DNA from: UBA1081 sp045636025
Lineage (GTDB): Bacteria; Bacillota; Clostridia; Oscillospirales; Acutalibacteraceae
Assembly (NCBI GenBank): GCA_045636025.1
Contig: JAZTWP010000052.1
Span: 31,875 to 95,874 of the forward strand
Direction: 5' to 3'
DNA: 64,000 nucleotides
The position numbers were made by a program, and so were the translations under genes. Shown piece by piece: positions 33,948-42,314 of this stretch (position 1 is the stretch's first letter; each line of letters starts with the position of its first letter). The notes below the pieces were generated by a model, which did not search any database, was not told the DNA's origin, and saw only the letters and a list, made by a program, of their open reading frames with translations.

Positions 33948-36326
33948 ATGAAAAACAGACATCACAGAGCACTTGAACTTGATAAAGTACTTTCAATGCT
34001 GGCAAATTATGCTTCAGCTGCAGACAGTAAGGAAATGGCTCTTAATCTTGAACCTGAAACAAACATCACAATTGCAAAAGGAGAATTGAAAAAGACCGAG
34101 GATGCATATATCCTTCTTGCCAAATTCGGAGGACCTTCTTTCGGATCAATAAAAAATGTGAATAATTCATTGGCAAGAGCTAATGCTGGCGGTGTTCTCA
34201 CAATGAGAGAACTTCTTGATATAGGAGAGAATCTTCGAGTTATCCGTTCTCTTCACGAATGGAGAAGCAGACAGTCTGATGAAACATCATACTCTATTGA
34301 TGTTTATTTCGGTTCTCTCAGGCCTAATCAGTATCTTGAATCTAAAATTTCTTCTTCAATCACTTCAGAAGAAGAAATGTCAGATAATGCATCACCCACA
34401 CTTGCTGATATAAGACGTAAAATGAAACAGCAGGCATCCCGAATCAGAGAAAAGCTTGACGGTATCATTCATTCGCAGACATATCAGAAGTGTCTTCAGG
34501 ATGCGATTGTTACTCAACGAAATGGAAGATTTGTTGTTCCGGTAAAAGCTGAATTCAGAGGTCAGCTTGCAGGTCTTGTTCACGACACATCTTCAAGCGG
34601 TGCAACAATATTTGTTGAACCTATGTCAGTTGTTGAAGCAAACAATGAAATAAGAGTGCTTCAGGGAAAAGAACAGGATGAAATTGAAAGAATCCTTACT
34701 GAGCTTTCTGCTGAAACCGGTAACTATGCAGAAGAAATCAAATACAGCTATGAAGCTGCACTTGAAATCAATCTGATTTTTGCAAAAGCTCAGCTTGCAT
34801 ATAAGATGAAAGCATCAATGCCTGAGCTGAATGACAATGGTGTTACAGTTCTTAAAAAAGCAAGACACCCGCTTCTTGACAGTAAAAAGGTTGTGCCTGT
34901 TGATATAATGCTCGGTGAAACATTTGATACACTTGTCATAACAGGACCCAATACCGGCGGTAAAACTGTTTCAATAAAAACACTCGGTCTTCTTACACTT
35001 ATGGCAATGTGCGGTCTTATGATTCCCGTTGCAGACGGAAGCAAAGTGTGTGTGTATGAAAAAGTTTTTGCCGATATCGGTGATGAGCAGAGTATTGAAC
35101 AGTCGCTGTCAACATTCTCATCTCATATGGTCAACATTGTCAACATTATGCATGATGCTGATGAAAACAGTCTTGTTCTCATAGATGAACTCGGTGCAGG
35201 TACAGACCCTGTTGAGGGTGCGGCACTTGCAATGGCAATTCTTGAGCGTCTTAAATTCCAGGGGGCAAAGATAGCTGCAACAACACACTATGCAGAGCTT
35301 AAAGCATATGCGCTTGATACACCTGGGGTAGAAAACGGCAGTTGTGAATTTGATGTTGCAACACTCAAGCCGACATACAGACTTCTTATCGGTGTTCCGG
35401 GCAGATCGAACGCATTTGCTATTTCTGAAAAACTGGGTATTGAAAAAGATGTTATCGACAGAGCAAAAGAACTTGTTTCTGCTGAGAATATACGTTTTGA
35501 AGATGTTGTAGATACTCTTGAAGAACGACGCCTTGAAATGGAAAAGGAAAGACAGCTTGCTGAAAAACTCAGACTTGAAAATGAGCTTCTTAAGCAGAAG
35601 ACTCAGGAGCGTCTTGACGAAATTGAGAAACTCCGTGAAAAAGAGATTCAGAGGGCACGTAGCGAGGCTATGCGTCTTGTTGAAAATTCAAGACGTGAAG
35701 CCAATGCGCTTATGATGGAAATTGAGCAGATGAAAAAGGCTCTCAAGAATCAGAACAGTGCAGACAAACTCAATGAGATGCGTTCCAAGGTCAGAAAAGG
35801 TCTTTCGGGAGTTGATGCAGCAGCAGATCCTGTTATTGACGGAACTGATGACGGATATGAATTATCAAGACCTCTGCAGGTCGGTGATAATGTCAGAATT
35901 GCAGGAATGGGTAGTGAAGGTAAAGTGCTTTCTTTGCCTGATAATAAAAATTATGTTGAAATACAGACAGGCAGTATAAAAATGCGTGTAAAGGTTTCAG
36001 ACTTGCGTCTTATTGAAAAGAAAAAAGAACAGAAGAAAACACCTTTTGTCAAAAATAATACAGAAAGCCGTCTGAATGCATCTGCAGACACAAGATGTGA
36101 CCTCAGAGGTATGACAGTAGAGGAAGGCATAATGACTCTTGATCTGTTTATTGACAGTATGGTTATGTCGGGTCTTTCTGAATTTACAATAATTCACGGT
36201 AAGGGTACAGGTGTACTCAGAGCTGCAGTGCAACAACATCTCAAAAAACATCCTCAGATAAAAAACTACCGTCTCGGAACTTTTGGTGAGGGTGAAAACG
36301 GTGTAACCATTGCCACAATAAAATAA
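33948..36326 (+). CDS. mutS2: MutS2 endonuclease
   Basis: MutS2 ATPase/endonuclease, 792 residues. In other Firmicutes it suppresses homologous recombination or splits collided ribosomes. Layout: MutS core domains from residue 1, Walker A GPNTGGKT near residue 335, Walker B VLIDELGAGTDP, a coiled coil about residues 510-610 (ERRLEMEKERQLAEKLR...), a KOW-like beta segment (VGDNVRIAGMGSEGKVLSL), and the C-terminal Smr nuclease domain with CDLRGMTVEEGI and IIHGKGTGVLRAAV. No mismatch-recognition domain is present, which separates it from MutS1. Confidence 0.95.
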   Translation: MKNRHHRALELDKVLSMLANYASAADSKEMALNLEPETNITIAKGELKKTEDAYILLAKFGGPSFGSIKNVNNSLARANAGGVLTMRELLDIGENLRVIRSLHEWRSRQSDETSYSIDVYFGSLRPNQYLESKISSSITSEEEMSDNASPTLADIRRKMKQQASRIREKLDGIIHSQTYQKCLQDAIVTQRNGRFVVPVKAEFRGQLAGLVHDTSSSGATIFVEPMSVVEANNEIRVLQGKEQDEIERILTELSAETGNYAEEIKYSYEAALEINLIFAKAQLAYKMKASMPELNDNGVTVLKKARHPLLDSKKVVPVDIMLGETFDTLVITGPNTGGKTVSIKTLGLLTLMAMCGLMIPVADGSKVCVYEKVFADIGDEQSIEQSLSTFSSHMVNIVNIMHDADENSLVLIDELGAGTDPVEGAALAMAILERLKFQGAKIAATTHYAELKAYALDTPGVENGSCEFDVATLKPTYRLLIGVPGRSNAFAISEKLGIEKDVIDRAKELVSAENIRFEDVVDTLEERRLEMEKERQLAEKLRLENELLKQKTQERLDEIEKLREKEIQRARSEAMRLVENSRREANALMMEIEQMKKALKNQNSADKLNEMRSKVRKGLSGVDAAADPVIDGTDDGYELSRPLQVGDNVRIAGMGSEGKVLSLPDNKNYVEIQTGSIKMRVKVSDLRLIEKKKEQKKTPFVKNNTESRLNASADTRCDLRGMTVEEGIMTLDLFIDSMVMSGLSEFTIIHGKGTGVLRAAVQQHLKKHPQIKNYRLGTFGEGENGVTIATIK

Positions 36327-36349
36327 TTGAAATTTTTTCAATTTAGCTA

Positions 36350-36378
36350 TTGACATTCACAAAGTATTCTTGTATAAT
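36350..36378 (+). promoter_or_regulatory. Promoter of the ylxM-ffh-rpsP-khpA operon
   Basis: TTGACA (36350-36355), 17-base spacer, TATAAT (36373-36378). The transcript should begin near 36385, where a hairpin starts. Confidence 0.9.
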
Positions 36379-36383
36379 ACTCG

Positions 36384-36409
36384 ACTGTAAAGCGAAAAAT
36401 CTTTACAGT
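36384..36409 (+). promoter_or_regulatory. 5'-terminal stem-loop of the ylxM operon mRNA
   Basis: Nine-base perfect stem ACTGTAAAG (36384-36392)/CTTTACAGT (36401-36409), eight-base loop, at the predicted transcript start. There is no T run, so it is not a terminator; it may protect the 5' end from RNase J. Confidence 0.55.
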
Positions 36410-36424
36410 AAAGAGGTGAATTTG

Positions 36425-36796
36425 ATGGCAAAAAATCTTGATATGATAATGCTTCTTGATTTTTACGGTGATATGCTTACAGAAAAGCAGCGTGATTTTA
36501 TCAGCTATTATTATAATGATGACCTTTCTCTTGCAGAGATTGCAGAGAATGTCGGCATTACAAGGCAGGGTGTCAGAGATGCCATCAAAAGAGCTGAAAG
36601 TCTGCTTATTGAAATGGAAGAAAGAGTCGGTTTTGTTGCAAGATTTGAGCAAATCAAAAACGGTCTCGCAAAAATCAGCAAAAAAGCAGGAAAAATCAAC
36701 GAAGAAAATCTTAAATGCGGTCTTTCGAGGGAAATTAACGACCTTACGGTTGAAATTCAGTCACTTTGTGCTGACCTCGCAGACCCCGAAATCTAA
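36425..36796 (+). CDS. ylxM: YlxM-family DNA-binding protein
   Basis: UPF0122/YlxM, a sigma-70 region-4-like helix-turn-helix protein, almost always encoded before ffh. Seen are LLDFYGDMLTEKQRDFISYYYNDDLSLAEIAEN (helical N-terminus) and VGITRQGVRDAIKRAESLL (recognition helix). It is thought to regulate or associate with signal recognition particle genes. The ATG follows AAGAGGTGA; longer in-frame starts would lie in the promoter. Confidence 0.92.
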   Translation: MAKNLDMIMLLDFYGDMLTEKQRDFISYYYNDDLSLAEIAENVGITRQGVRDAIKRAESLLIEMEERVGFVARFEQIKNGLAKISKKAGKINEENLKCGLSREINDLTVEIQSLCADLADPEI

Positions 36797-36810
36797 TAAG
36801 GGGTATTAAA

Positions 36811-38172
36811 ATGGCATTTGAAGGTCTTTCAGATAGACTTGAATCAGCTTTTAAGAAGCTCAGAAGTAAAGGTAGTCTTACAGAGAGTGATGTTAAAGAG
36901 GCGATGCGAGAAGTGCGCCTTGCATTGCTTGAAGCCGACGTAAGCTATAAAGTTGCAAAGGATTTCACAACATCTGTTACAACAAAAGCTATCGGTGCAA
37001 AGGTAATGGAAAGCCTCACTCCTGCCCAGATGGTTATAAAAATCGTTAATGAAGAACTTACTGCTCTTATGGGTGGTACACAGGCAAGACTTGCTAATGC
37101 GGCTCATCCGCCAACAGTAGTTATGATGTGTGGTCTTCAGGGTTCAGGTAAAACTACACACAGTGCAAAAATAACAAAGATGCTCAAAAAACAGGGTCAC
37201 AGACCTCTGCTTGTAGCTTGTGACGTTTACAGACCTGCTGCTATCAAACAGTTGCAGATTGTCGGTGAACAGGCAGATGTTCCTGTTTTTGAAATGGGTA
37301 ATTCAGATCCCGTACTTATTGCTAAAGAAGCCTTGAAACTTGCAAAAGATAAAGGCTATGACTATGTTTTTCTTGATACTGCAGGTCGTCTTCACATTGA
37401 CGAGCAGCTTATGCAGGAACTCAAGAACATCAAGGCAGAAGTAAAGCCTCACGAAATCCTTCTTGTTGTTGACTCAATGACCGGTCAGGATGCCGTAAAC
37501 GTAGCGTCATCATTCAATGACGCACTCGGTATTGACGGTCTTGTTCTTACAAAACTTGACGGTGACACACGAGGCGGTGCAGCTCTTTCAGCAAGAGCAA
37601 TCACAGGCAAACCTATCAAATTTGTCGGTGTCGGTGAAAAGCTTGATGACCTTGATGTGTTCCATCCTGAGAGAATGGCTTCAAGAATTCTCGGTATGGG
37701 TGACGTACTCTCACTTATTGAAAAAGCAGAGCAGACACTTGATGAGAAAAAAGCTCTTGAGCTTGAAGAAAAACTCAGACAGAATAAATTTGATCTTAAC
37801 GATCTTCTTTCTCAGCTTCAGGAAGTCAAGAAAATGGGTTCAATGAAGGATATCCTTTCAATGATTCCCGGTGTCGGCAAAAAAATCAAGGATGCCGATA
37901 TCGATGATCGTCAGCTTGATAAAACAGCCTCAATCATCTATTCAATGACTCCTAAAGAGAGAGCTAATCCTGATATCATCAACCCTTCTAGAAAACGCAG
38001 AATTGCGGCTGGTTGCGGTATGCAGGTTGAAGATGTTAACAGACTTCTTGCGCAGTATCGTCAGATGCAGAAAATGTTCAAGCAGATGACAGGTAAAGGC
38101 AGTAAGAAAAAAATGAAGCGTATGCAGAATATGATGGGTGGCGGCGGTTTCCCGGGTGGCTTCCCGATGTAA
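36811..38172 (+). CDS. ffh: Signal recognition particle protein Ffh
   Basis: SRP54 GTPase that binds signal peptides and SRP RNA. The N domain is at the start, then G-domain P-loop GLQGSGKTTHSAK (~residue 108), DTAGRLHIDEQLM, TKLDGDTRGGAAL and a C-terminal methionine-rich M domain (ANPDIINPSRKRRIAAG ... FKQMTGKGSKKKMKRMQNMMGGGGFPGGFPM). The length of 453 is normal. It sits 14 bases after ylxM. Confidence 0.97.
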   Translation: MAFEGLSDRLESAFKKLRSKGSLTESDVKEAMREVRLALLEADVSYKVAKDFTTSVTTKAIGAKVMESLTPAQMVIKIVNEELTALMGGTQARLANAAHPPTVVMMCGLQGSGKTTHSAKITKMLKKQGHRPLLVACDVYRPAAIKQLQIVGEQADVPVFEMGNSDPVLIAKEALKLAKDKGYDYVFLDTAGRLHIDEQLMQELKNIKAEVKPHEILLVVDSMTGQDAVNVASSFNDALGIDGLVLTKLDGDTRGGAALSARAITGKPIKFVGVGEKLDDLDVFHPERMASRILGMGDVLSLIEKAEQTLDEKKALELEEKLRQNKFDLNDLLSQLQEVKKMGSMKDILSMIPGVGKKIKDADIDDRQLDKTASIIYSMTPKERANPDIINPSRKRRIAAGCGMQVEDVNRLLAQYRQMQKMFKQMTGKGSKKKMKRMQNMMGGGGFPGGFPM

Positions 38173-38237
38173 TCCGATTCATAACACAAAGTGTTTGAAT
38201 ATATAATTTTTGTATAATTTATTTGGAGGTAAATAAA

Positions 38238-38486
38238 ATGGCAGTTAAAATTCGTCTTCGTCGTATGGGTGCAAAGAAGGCTCCCTTCTATCGTGTAGTT
38301 GTTGCAGACTCAAGATATCCCCGCGACGGCAGATTCATTGAAGAAATTGGTTATTACAACCCCACAACTGAACCCGCAACAGTTAAAATTGATGCTGAAG
38401 CAGCTAAGAAGTGGATTGGCAACGGCGCTCAGCCCACAGATACTGTAAGATCAATTCTTAAGAACCAGGGAATTATTGAAAAGTAA
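38238..38486 (+). CDS. rpsP: 30S ribosomal protein S16
   Basis: 82-residue S16: AVKIRLRRMGAKKAPFYRVVVADSR, GRFIEEIGYYNP and a C-terminal GAQPTDTVRSILKNQGI, all canonical. A strong GGAGG ribosome site precedes the ATG; an in-frame TTG within that site is not the start. Confidence 0.97.
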   Translation: MAVKIRLRRMGAKKAPFYRVVVADSRYPRDGRFIEEIGYYNPTTEPATVKIDAEAAKKWIGNGAQPTDTVRSILKNQGIIEK

Positions 38487-38523
38487 TTTTCTGATTTCAA
38501 TGAATTAATTGGAGGAAAATAAA

Positions 38524-38757
38524 ATGGAAGAATTACTCGTTGCTATTGCTCAGGGTCTCGTTGACGCTCCCTCAGAAGTTAACGTTACAGTTGATCCTGA
38601 AAACGAAGAAGGAATTACAGTTTACCATCTTCATGTTGCAGCAGACGATATGGGTAGAGTTATTGGCAAACAGGGAAGAATTGCCAAAGCTATCAGAACC
38701 GTAATGCGTGCTACTGCTAACCGTAAAGATATGAAGATTCAGGTTGAAATCGACTGA
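38524..38757 (+). CDS. khpA: KH-domain RNA-binding protein KhpA
   Basis: 77-residue single KH domain with the GxxG loop in RVIGKQGRIAKAIRTVMRA. KhpA works with KhpB/EloR as a global RNA chaperone in Gram-positive bacteria. GGAGG precedes the ATG. The order rpsP-khpA is classic, but rimM, trmD and rplS, which normally follow, do not follow here. Confidence 0.94.
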   Translation: MEELLVAIAQGLVDAPSEVNVTVDPENEEGITVYHLHVAADDMGRVIGKQGRIAKAIRTVMRATANRKDMKIQVEID

Positions 38758-38778
38758 TTCCCATTAAACAAAAAATTA

Positions 38779-38814
38779 ACGGATACTCTTAATTGAGTAT
38801 TCGTTATTTTTTTT
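38779..38814 (+). terminator. Terminator of the ylxM-khpA operon
   Basis: Ten-base stem ACGGATACTC (38779-38788)/GAGTATTCGT (38795-38804), one wobble pair, followed by a long T run. Confidence 0.88.
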
Positions 38815-39328
38815 ATTTTATTTTGTTTTTTGAATTGATGAGTCTGCTGTTGATAAATTGGGTAAAATCTGTATTTTCTGTTAAACATTCAATATCTTTG
38901 CCGATAGTAAATTTTGATTTGCTGTCTTTTATAGAGAAAATATAATAGTTCTTAGTTGTTATTACAGAAGTGATTCTTTCATATTCGATTCTTGTCTCAG
39001 ATTTTGAATAAATATCTTTGTCTATAAAGCAATCTTCATAAAACAGTACTTCATCAGTTTCAATATTATTGTAAAGCGAAGTATAATTTTTTACTCTCTT
39101 TTTTGCATTGCTGTATGGTCTTGTTATATATGCAATGATTGTCAATACAGAATAAATCAGAAGTATAATATTTATACTATAATACCACCATATCCAATAG
39201 ATATTATATGCTATAGCAAAAAGAAACATTATTCCATAGAATATATGGTACGAAGGAAATGCATATCTGCATATTTCACGGCATTTTTCTTCTGTTTTTA
39301 CATCAATATTTCTGTATAAAGGTTCCAT
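38813..39328 (-). CDS. YcxB-like membrane protein
   Basis: 171-residue protein with two adjacent hydrophobic helices (about residues 28-46 and 50-68) and a cytoplasmic beta-rich C-terminal half (LFYEDCFIDKDIYSKSETRIEYERITSV... NYYIFSIK). This is the pattern of YcxB-type PH-like proteins of unknown function. It is the second gene after rnhA on the minus strand and probably co-transcribed with it, with 11 bases between them. Confidence 0.6.
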   Translation of the reverse strand: MEPLYRNIDVKTEEKCREICRYAFPSYHIFYGIMFLFAIAYNIYWIWWYYSINIILLIYSVLTIIAYITRPYSNAKKRVKNYTSLYNNIETDEVLFYEDCFIDKDIYSKSETRIEYERITSVITTKNYYIFSIKDSKSKFTIGKDIECLTENTDFTQFINSRLINSKNKIK

Positions 39329-39339
39329 ATAAATTCTCC

Positions 39340-39780
39340 TTAAAGATATTTCTGATATTCTTCAACAGCCTTTTTATCGCATCTTTCATTTTCAGGATGA
39401 CCTGCGTGACCTTTTATCCAGTTGAAATTTACATTATGTGTCGCAAGAAGAGGTAATAATTCTTCCCATAAATCTACATTAAGTGCAGGTTTGCCGTCAC
39501 TCTTCTTCCATCCCTTTTTCTTCCAGCCGTATAGCCAACCTTTGAGAATTGCGTCGCATACATATTTGGAGTCTGAAACAATTGTAACTTCACAAGGTCT
39601 TTTAAGTGCTTTCAGTCCTTCAATAACTGCAGAAAGCTCCATTCTGTTGTTTGTTGTATCAGGATTACCGCCTGAAATTTCTTTTTCGTGTTCACCGAGT
39701 CTGAGAATTGCACACCATCCACCGGGACCGGGGTTGCCTGAGCATGCACCATCTGTATAAATAATAACTTTCTCTGTCAT
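39340..39780 (-). CDS. rnhA: Ribonuclease HI
   Basis: RNase H type 1, cleaving RNA in RNA-DNA hybrids. The catalytic acids are visible: D10 in IIYTDGACSGNPGPGGW, Glu in NNRMELSAVI, Asp in VSDSKYVCDAI and the final Asp in NERCDKKA, plus KGHAGHPEN. At 146 residues the enzyme is standard length with no extra N-terminal domain. Confidence 0.95.
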   Translation of the reverse strand: MTEKVIIYTDGACSGNPGPGGWCAILRLGEHEKEISGGNPDTTNNRMELSAVIEGLKALKRPCEVTIVSDSKYVCDAILKGWLYGWKKKGWKKSDGKPALNVDLWEELLPLLATHNVNFNWIKGHAGHPENERCDKKAVEEYQKYL

Positions 39781-39899
39781 ATTAAACCTCTTTTCACAAT
39801 CATTATATCAATAAATTTTTCATAAGTAAATACTAAATGATTATTTTAATTATACCTGAGAATAATAAAAATACAGTATTTTGATATGGGAGATTTTAT

Positions 39900-42215
39900 A
39901 TGAATGCACTAATTGTTTCTTGCGGAAATAAGCAGGGGTTACGTCCTGTTTCCTGTTCTGAAAATGAACTTATGATTAAAATTATGGGTAAACCTGTGCT
40001 TGGATATATGATAGATATGCTTCTGAATGGCGGTATAAACGAAATTACCGTTGCATCGTCATTCAAATGTGAGGATATAGAAGAATATCTTGATGATTGT
40101 CATATCCGGAGTGCGGATATAAATTGTCTTGAGAATGAATCTGATAAGCCTATTGAAGAAATTGTGAAGTTTTTTGCAGAAAAACAGACAGAGTCGTTTG
40201 TTCTTATGTTAACACCTTGTGTTACTGACATTGATATATCGAAAGTTTTGCTGTATCACAAAAGCATTAAATCCAATGCAACAGTCATTTGTTCTGCTGT
40301 TGAAGAAACGGGCAGATTCGATATTGTAAATCTCAATAAAAACGGAACCGTAGAAAGTATTTTTGAAAAGCCAAATTGGAGTCACACATCATCTTCTCTG
40401 GCAAATACGGATATATATGTTCTCGAGCCTGAAATCACGGAAGTTTTATCATCAGAAAACATAATATTCAACAAAAGCTTTGCTTCAATATTTCTTCATG
40501 GAAATATCCGCTTTTTCGGTTATCAGACTGAAAAATACTGGAGGTCAATTTCTGAAATCAGCGATATCAGAAAATCTGTAAAAGACCTCATGATGTACAA
40601 AGCAGAGATCAATCTACCTGCTTCTAAAAACGGTGTTTTTTATTCTGAAAAAATACCAGCAGGTGATTACACAATAATTCCTCCAGTTTATTTTGGTAAT
40701 AATGTAAAAATCGGATTTAATTGCACTGTAGGTCCTTATACTGTAATTGAGGATGATGCGACGCTTGAAGACGGTGTGCGTATAAAGAAATCTGTAGTTT
40801 ATAAAAATACACAGATTTGCAATAATTGTAATGTTACGGGGGCAGTAATAGGAAAAAACTGTGTGCTTAAAAGAAATTCAGCATATCTTGAAGGTTGTTG
40901 TATAGGTGACGGATGTGTTATAGAAAGCAGTAGTATCATTCATAACAATGTATCAGTCTGGCCTAAGAAGAATATATCATACAGGTCTGTATTGACTTCT
41001 GATCTTAAAGATGGCAGAAATGAGTTTGACCTCATTTGTTCTGACAGTATTTCTGGTAATACCTTCGCAGAAATAACTCCTGAAAGATGTTGTCGGCTTG
41101 CATCTGCTCTTGCAAGCTCTTCATGCGGAGGAAAGGTTGCAGTAGGGTACGGTACTTCTAATGAATCTAAAACACTTGCGATGTCGGTATTGTCGGGACT
41201 TATTTCATGCGGTAGTGTTGTTTTTGATTTCGGTGAATCATTTGAAAGTCAGATGCATTTTTTTGTTTCATACTGTAACACAGACAGTGGTATTTTTATT
41301 GAAGCTGATAAGAATAACACTAAAATAAAATTGTTTGGTAGTTACGGATTACCTTTGACGTGCAAAGAAGAAAGGGAAATTGAAAACAGATACAAGCACA
41401 GCGATTTCAGAAGAGCGCATGGTGACAATCTTAATTCAATATATGATATGAGTTCCGTAGCAGATATTTATAACGGACACCTGTTGACATATTCGGGTGG
41501 CGTAATTTCCGATATGTCATTGTCGGTTTGCAATACAAATAGTCTTATTGAGGAAATTTCTCATAAATGTTTTGGTTTACTGGGAGTGAAAAACAGTAAA
41601 CTGCCGGAATTCAGCATCGATAAAAGCGGAAAAACAGTAACTGCAAAGGATGAAAACGGACGATTTGTTGCTACAGAAAAGCTTATTATGGCGGTATGTG
41701 TAGAATTTTTCAAACAAGGAAGAGATGTCTGCGTTCCTTTTGAAGCATCACCTGATCTTGAAAAAACAGCAGCCAAATATAACAGACATGTTATAAGAAC
41801 GGGTGAATCATCTGCTGAATATTTTTCTGAAGAAACCGGTATACTTGCAAGGCAATGTATGTGGGCATATGATGGTCTTAGCCTTGTTTTTGCAATTATC
41901 GGCATTATAAGCAAAAATAAGATTTCATTGTCTGATCTTGTCGATAATCTGCCCGAATGTAATATTTATTCGAAAATTATATCATGCAGCATGCCTCATT
42001 CTCGCATTGCTGAGATTCTTGATATCAGGATTGACAGGGATACTCAGGGAGTCAGAAAAGCTGTAGGAAACGGATTCCTTACAATTCTCAGACAAGGCGG
42101 AGGCAGACAACTGCGCTTAGTTGCTCAGGCGGATACTATTGAAGCTGCAAAGGAAATATGTATTGATGCTGAACGCAAAATAAATATTGATACTATTGAC
42201 AATATGTCTCAATAA
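39900..42215 (+). CDS. Trimodular nucleotidyltransferase / left-handed beta-helix / phosphomannomutase-like protein, catalytic motifs degenerate
   Basis: 771 residues in three parts: a sugar-nucleotide transferase-like domain (1-~235), a hexapeptide left-handed beta-helix (~255-365, VYFGNNVKIGFNCTVGPYTVIED), and a phosphomannomutase/phosphoglucomutase-like domain (~385-765). This matches GMP-pyrophosphorylase/phosphomannomutase fusions. The active motifs are not conserved. The GxGTRLxP loop reads CGNKQGLRP, the metal-binding NGD is TPC (LMLTPCVTDIDIS), the phosphoserine loop expected as TxSHNP reads IEADKNN, and the DGDxDR metal loop appears as AKDENGR. It is likely a structural or regulatory pseudoenzyme. 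It stands alone before rnj. Confidence 0.75.
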   Translation: MNALIVSCGNKQGLRPVSCSENELMIKIMGKPVLGYMIDMLLNGGINEITVASSFKCEDIEEYLDDCHIRSADINCLENESDKPIEEIVKFFAEKQTESFVLMLTPCVTDIDISKVLLYHKSIKSNATVICSAVEETGRFDIVNLNKNGTVESIFEKPNWSHTSSSLANTDIYVLEPEITEVLSSENIIFNKSFASIFLHGNIRFFGYQTEKYWRSISEISDIRKSVKDLMMYKAEINLPASKNGVFYSEKIPAGDYTIIPPVYFGNNVKIGFNCTVGPYTVIEDDATLEDGVRIKKSVVYKNTQICNNCNVTGAVIGKNCVLKRNSAYLEGCCIGDGCVIESSSIIHNNVSVWPKKNISYRSVLTSDLKDGRNEFDLICSDSISGNTFAEITPERCCRLASALASSSCGGKVAVGYGTSNESKTLAMSVLSGLISCGSVVFDFGESFESQMHFFVSYCNTDSGIFIEADKNNTKIKLFGSYGLPLTCKEEREIENRYKHSDFRRAHGDNLNSIYDMSSVADIYNGHLLTYSGGVISDMSLSVCNTNSLIEEISHKCFGLLGVKNSKLPEFSIDKSGKTVTAKDENGRFVATEKLIMAVCVEFFKQGRDVCVPFEASPDLEKTAAKYNRHVIRTGESSAEYFSEETGILARQCMWAYDGLSLVFAIIGIISKNKISLSDLVDNLPECNIYSKIISCSMPHSRIAEILDIRIDRDTQGVRKAVGNGFLTILRQGGGRQLRLVAQADTIEAAKEICIDAERKINIDTIDNMSQ

Positions 42216-42224
42216 GTGTAAAAT
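42196..42224 (+). promoter_or_regulatory. Promoter of the rnj operon
   Basis: TTGACA (42196-42201), 17-base spacer, TAAAAT (42219-42224). The -35 and spacer lie in the last codons of the preceding gene. The leader is about 85 bases and contains a stem-loop AGCCTC/GAGGCT (42263-42268/42275-42280). Confidence 0.75.
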
Positions 42225-42314
42225 AGCAATAATAGTGGGTTGCTATGCTTTCAGGAAATTTTAGCCTCAGCCGGGAGGCTTTACATATAAAATTATTTAT
42301 GCAAAGGAGAAGAA

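Noticed and set aside
34007..34201. Antisense frame in mutS2
   Set aside because: Shadow of the MutS2 coding frame.
42263..42280. AGCCTC/GAGGCT hairpin as a terminator of the preceding gene
   Set aside because: No T tract follows, and it lies downstream of the rnj promoter, so it is better read as part of the leader.
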